A stretch of DNA of 14,228 nt, from contig JAHOYW010000077.1 of NCBI GenBank assembly GCA_019038735.1, forward strand, positions 1-14,228, read 5' to 3'. The DNA is from Victivallales bacterium (GTDB taxonomy: Bacteria; Verrucomicrobiota; Lentisphaeria; Victivallales; Victivallaceae). Below, in pieces: positions 14,119 to 14,228 of this stretch. The notes beneath the pieces were generated by a model. The model was not told the DNA's origin and searched no databases. It saw nothing but the letters and a program-made list of their open reading frames with translations. The position numbers were made by a program, and so were the translations under genes. The stretch's first letter is position 1, and every line of letters starts with the position of its first letter.

Positions 14119-14228
14119 ATGATGAAAATGAAAAATAATATTGTTTTGCTAGCGGGCATAGTTGTTGCTGTCACTTTTATTGGAACTGGATGCCAAATTA
14201 CACAGCACAAGATTCCAGGAGTAACTAT
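14119..14228 (+). CDS. Lipoprotein, N-terminus only (3' truncated by the window)
   Basis: The frame opens at ATG 14119 (or the adjacent ATG 14122) behind AAGGAG at 14108-14113, which overlaps the stop codon of the previous gene. The 36 visible residues are a signal peptide with a basic start (MMKMKNN), a hydrophobic core and a lipobox IGTGC (Cys25 from 14119), then QITQHK. It is open to the window end. Nothing of the mature domain can be identified. Gene order and overlap indicate co-transcription with the tryptophan-rich lipoprotein. Confidence 0.7.
   Translation, partial: MMKMKNNIVLLAGIVVAVTFIGTGCQITQHKIPGVT

Overview
The window looks like chromosomal DNA of a Gram-negative (two-membrane) bacterium with moderately AT-rich DNA. 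Several predicted products carry Sec signal peptides or lipoboxes. The ECF sigma factor fused to an FHA domain and the membrane-anchored CsgG–SUMF1 protein are architectures I associate with the PVC superphylum, most likely Lentisphaerota. That assignment is an inference from gene style, not a phylogenetic result.

Layout. Positions 3-590 hold the C-terminal effector domain of a DeoR/GlpR-type repressor, cut by the window edge. A strong sigma70-type promoter at 780-808 drives a three-gene operon: a membrane-anchored lytic transglycosylase (848-1414), a secreted DUF3047 protein (1425-2183) and an ECF sigma–FHA protein (2189-3277). A convergent gene for a small secreted protein of unknown function follows (3341-3943, minus strand). 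Across a divergent promoter region lies a large bitopic protein with CsgG-like, TPR-like and SUMF1/FGE-like parts (4150-6201).

Positions 6284-9848 form a tight four-gene operon: a CsgG-family periplasmic protein with a FlgT-C-like tail, a COG3014-type lipoprotein, a YcfL (DUF1425) lipoprotein and an LpoB lipoprotein. It is closed by a clear intrinsic terminator. A second operon (10042-12244) encodes a protein with two tandem LPP20-like repeats and a bitopic protein with a FlgT-N-like domain. It is followed by a CsgG-like lipoprotein (12362-13249), a tryptophan-rich lipoprotein of unknown function (13336-14109) and the start of another lipoprotein (14119 to the edge).

How the parts may work together. 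From 4150 onward nearly every product is exported, and at least four use the CsgG/LpoB fold while two more use LPP20/FlgT-type domains. These families build or regulate structures in the outer envelope: the curli secretion pore, the FlgO/P/T flagellar rings, and LpoB control of PBP1B. No curli or flagellar gene is present here, so this is plausibly an uncharacterised envelope complex.

The most notable non-coding signal is a shared promoter/operator module, AATYTC-N4-GAGATT overlapping a -35 box with a 17-bp spacer to a -10 box. It occurs three times: upstream of the minus-strand gene at 3943, upstream of 4150, and upstream of 10042. Two of these genes also share the end of their signal-peptide coding sequence at the DNA level. 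This suggests a small regulon built partly by copying a 5' module.
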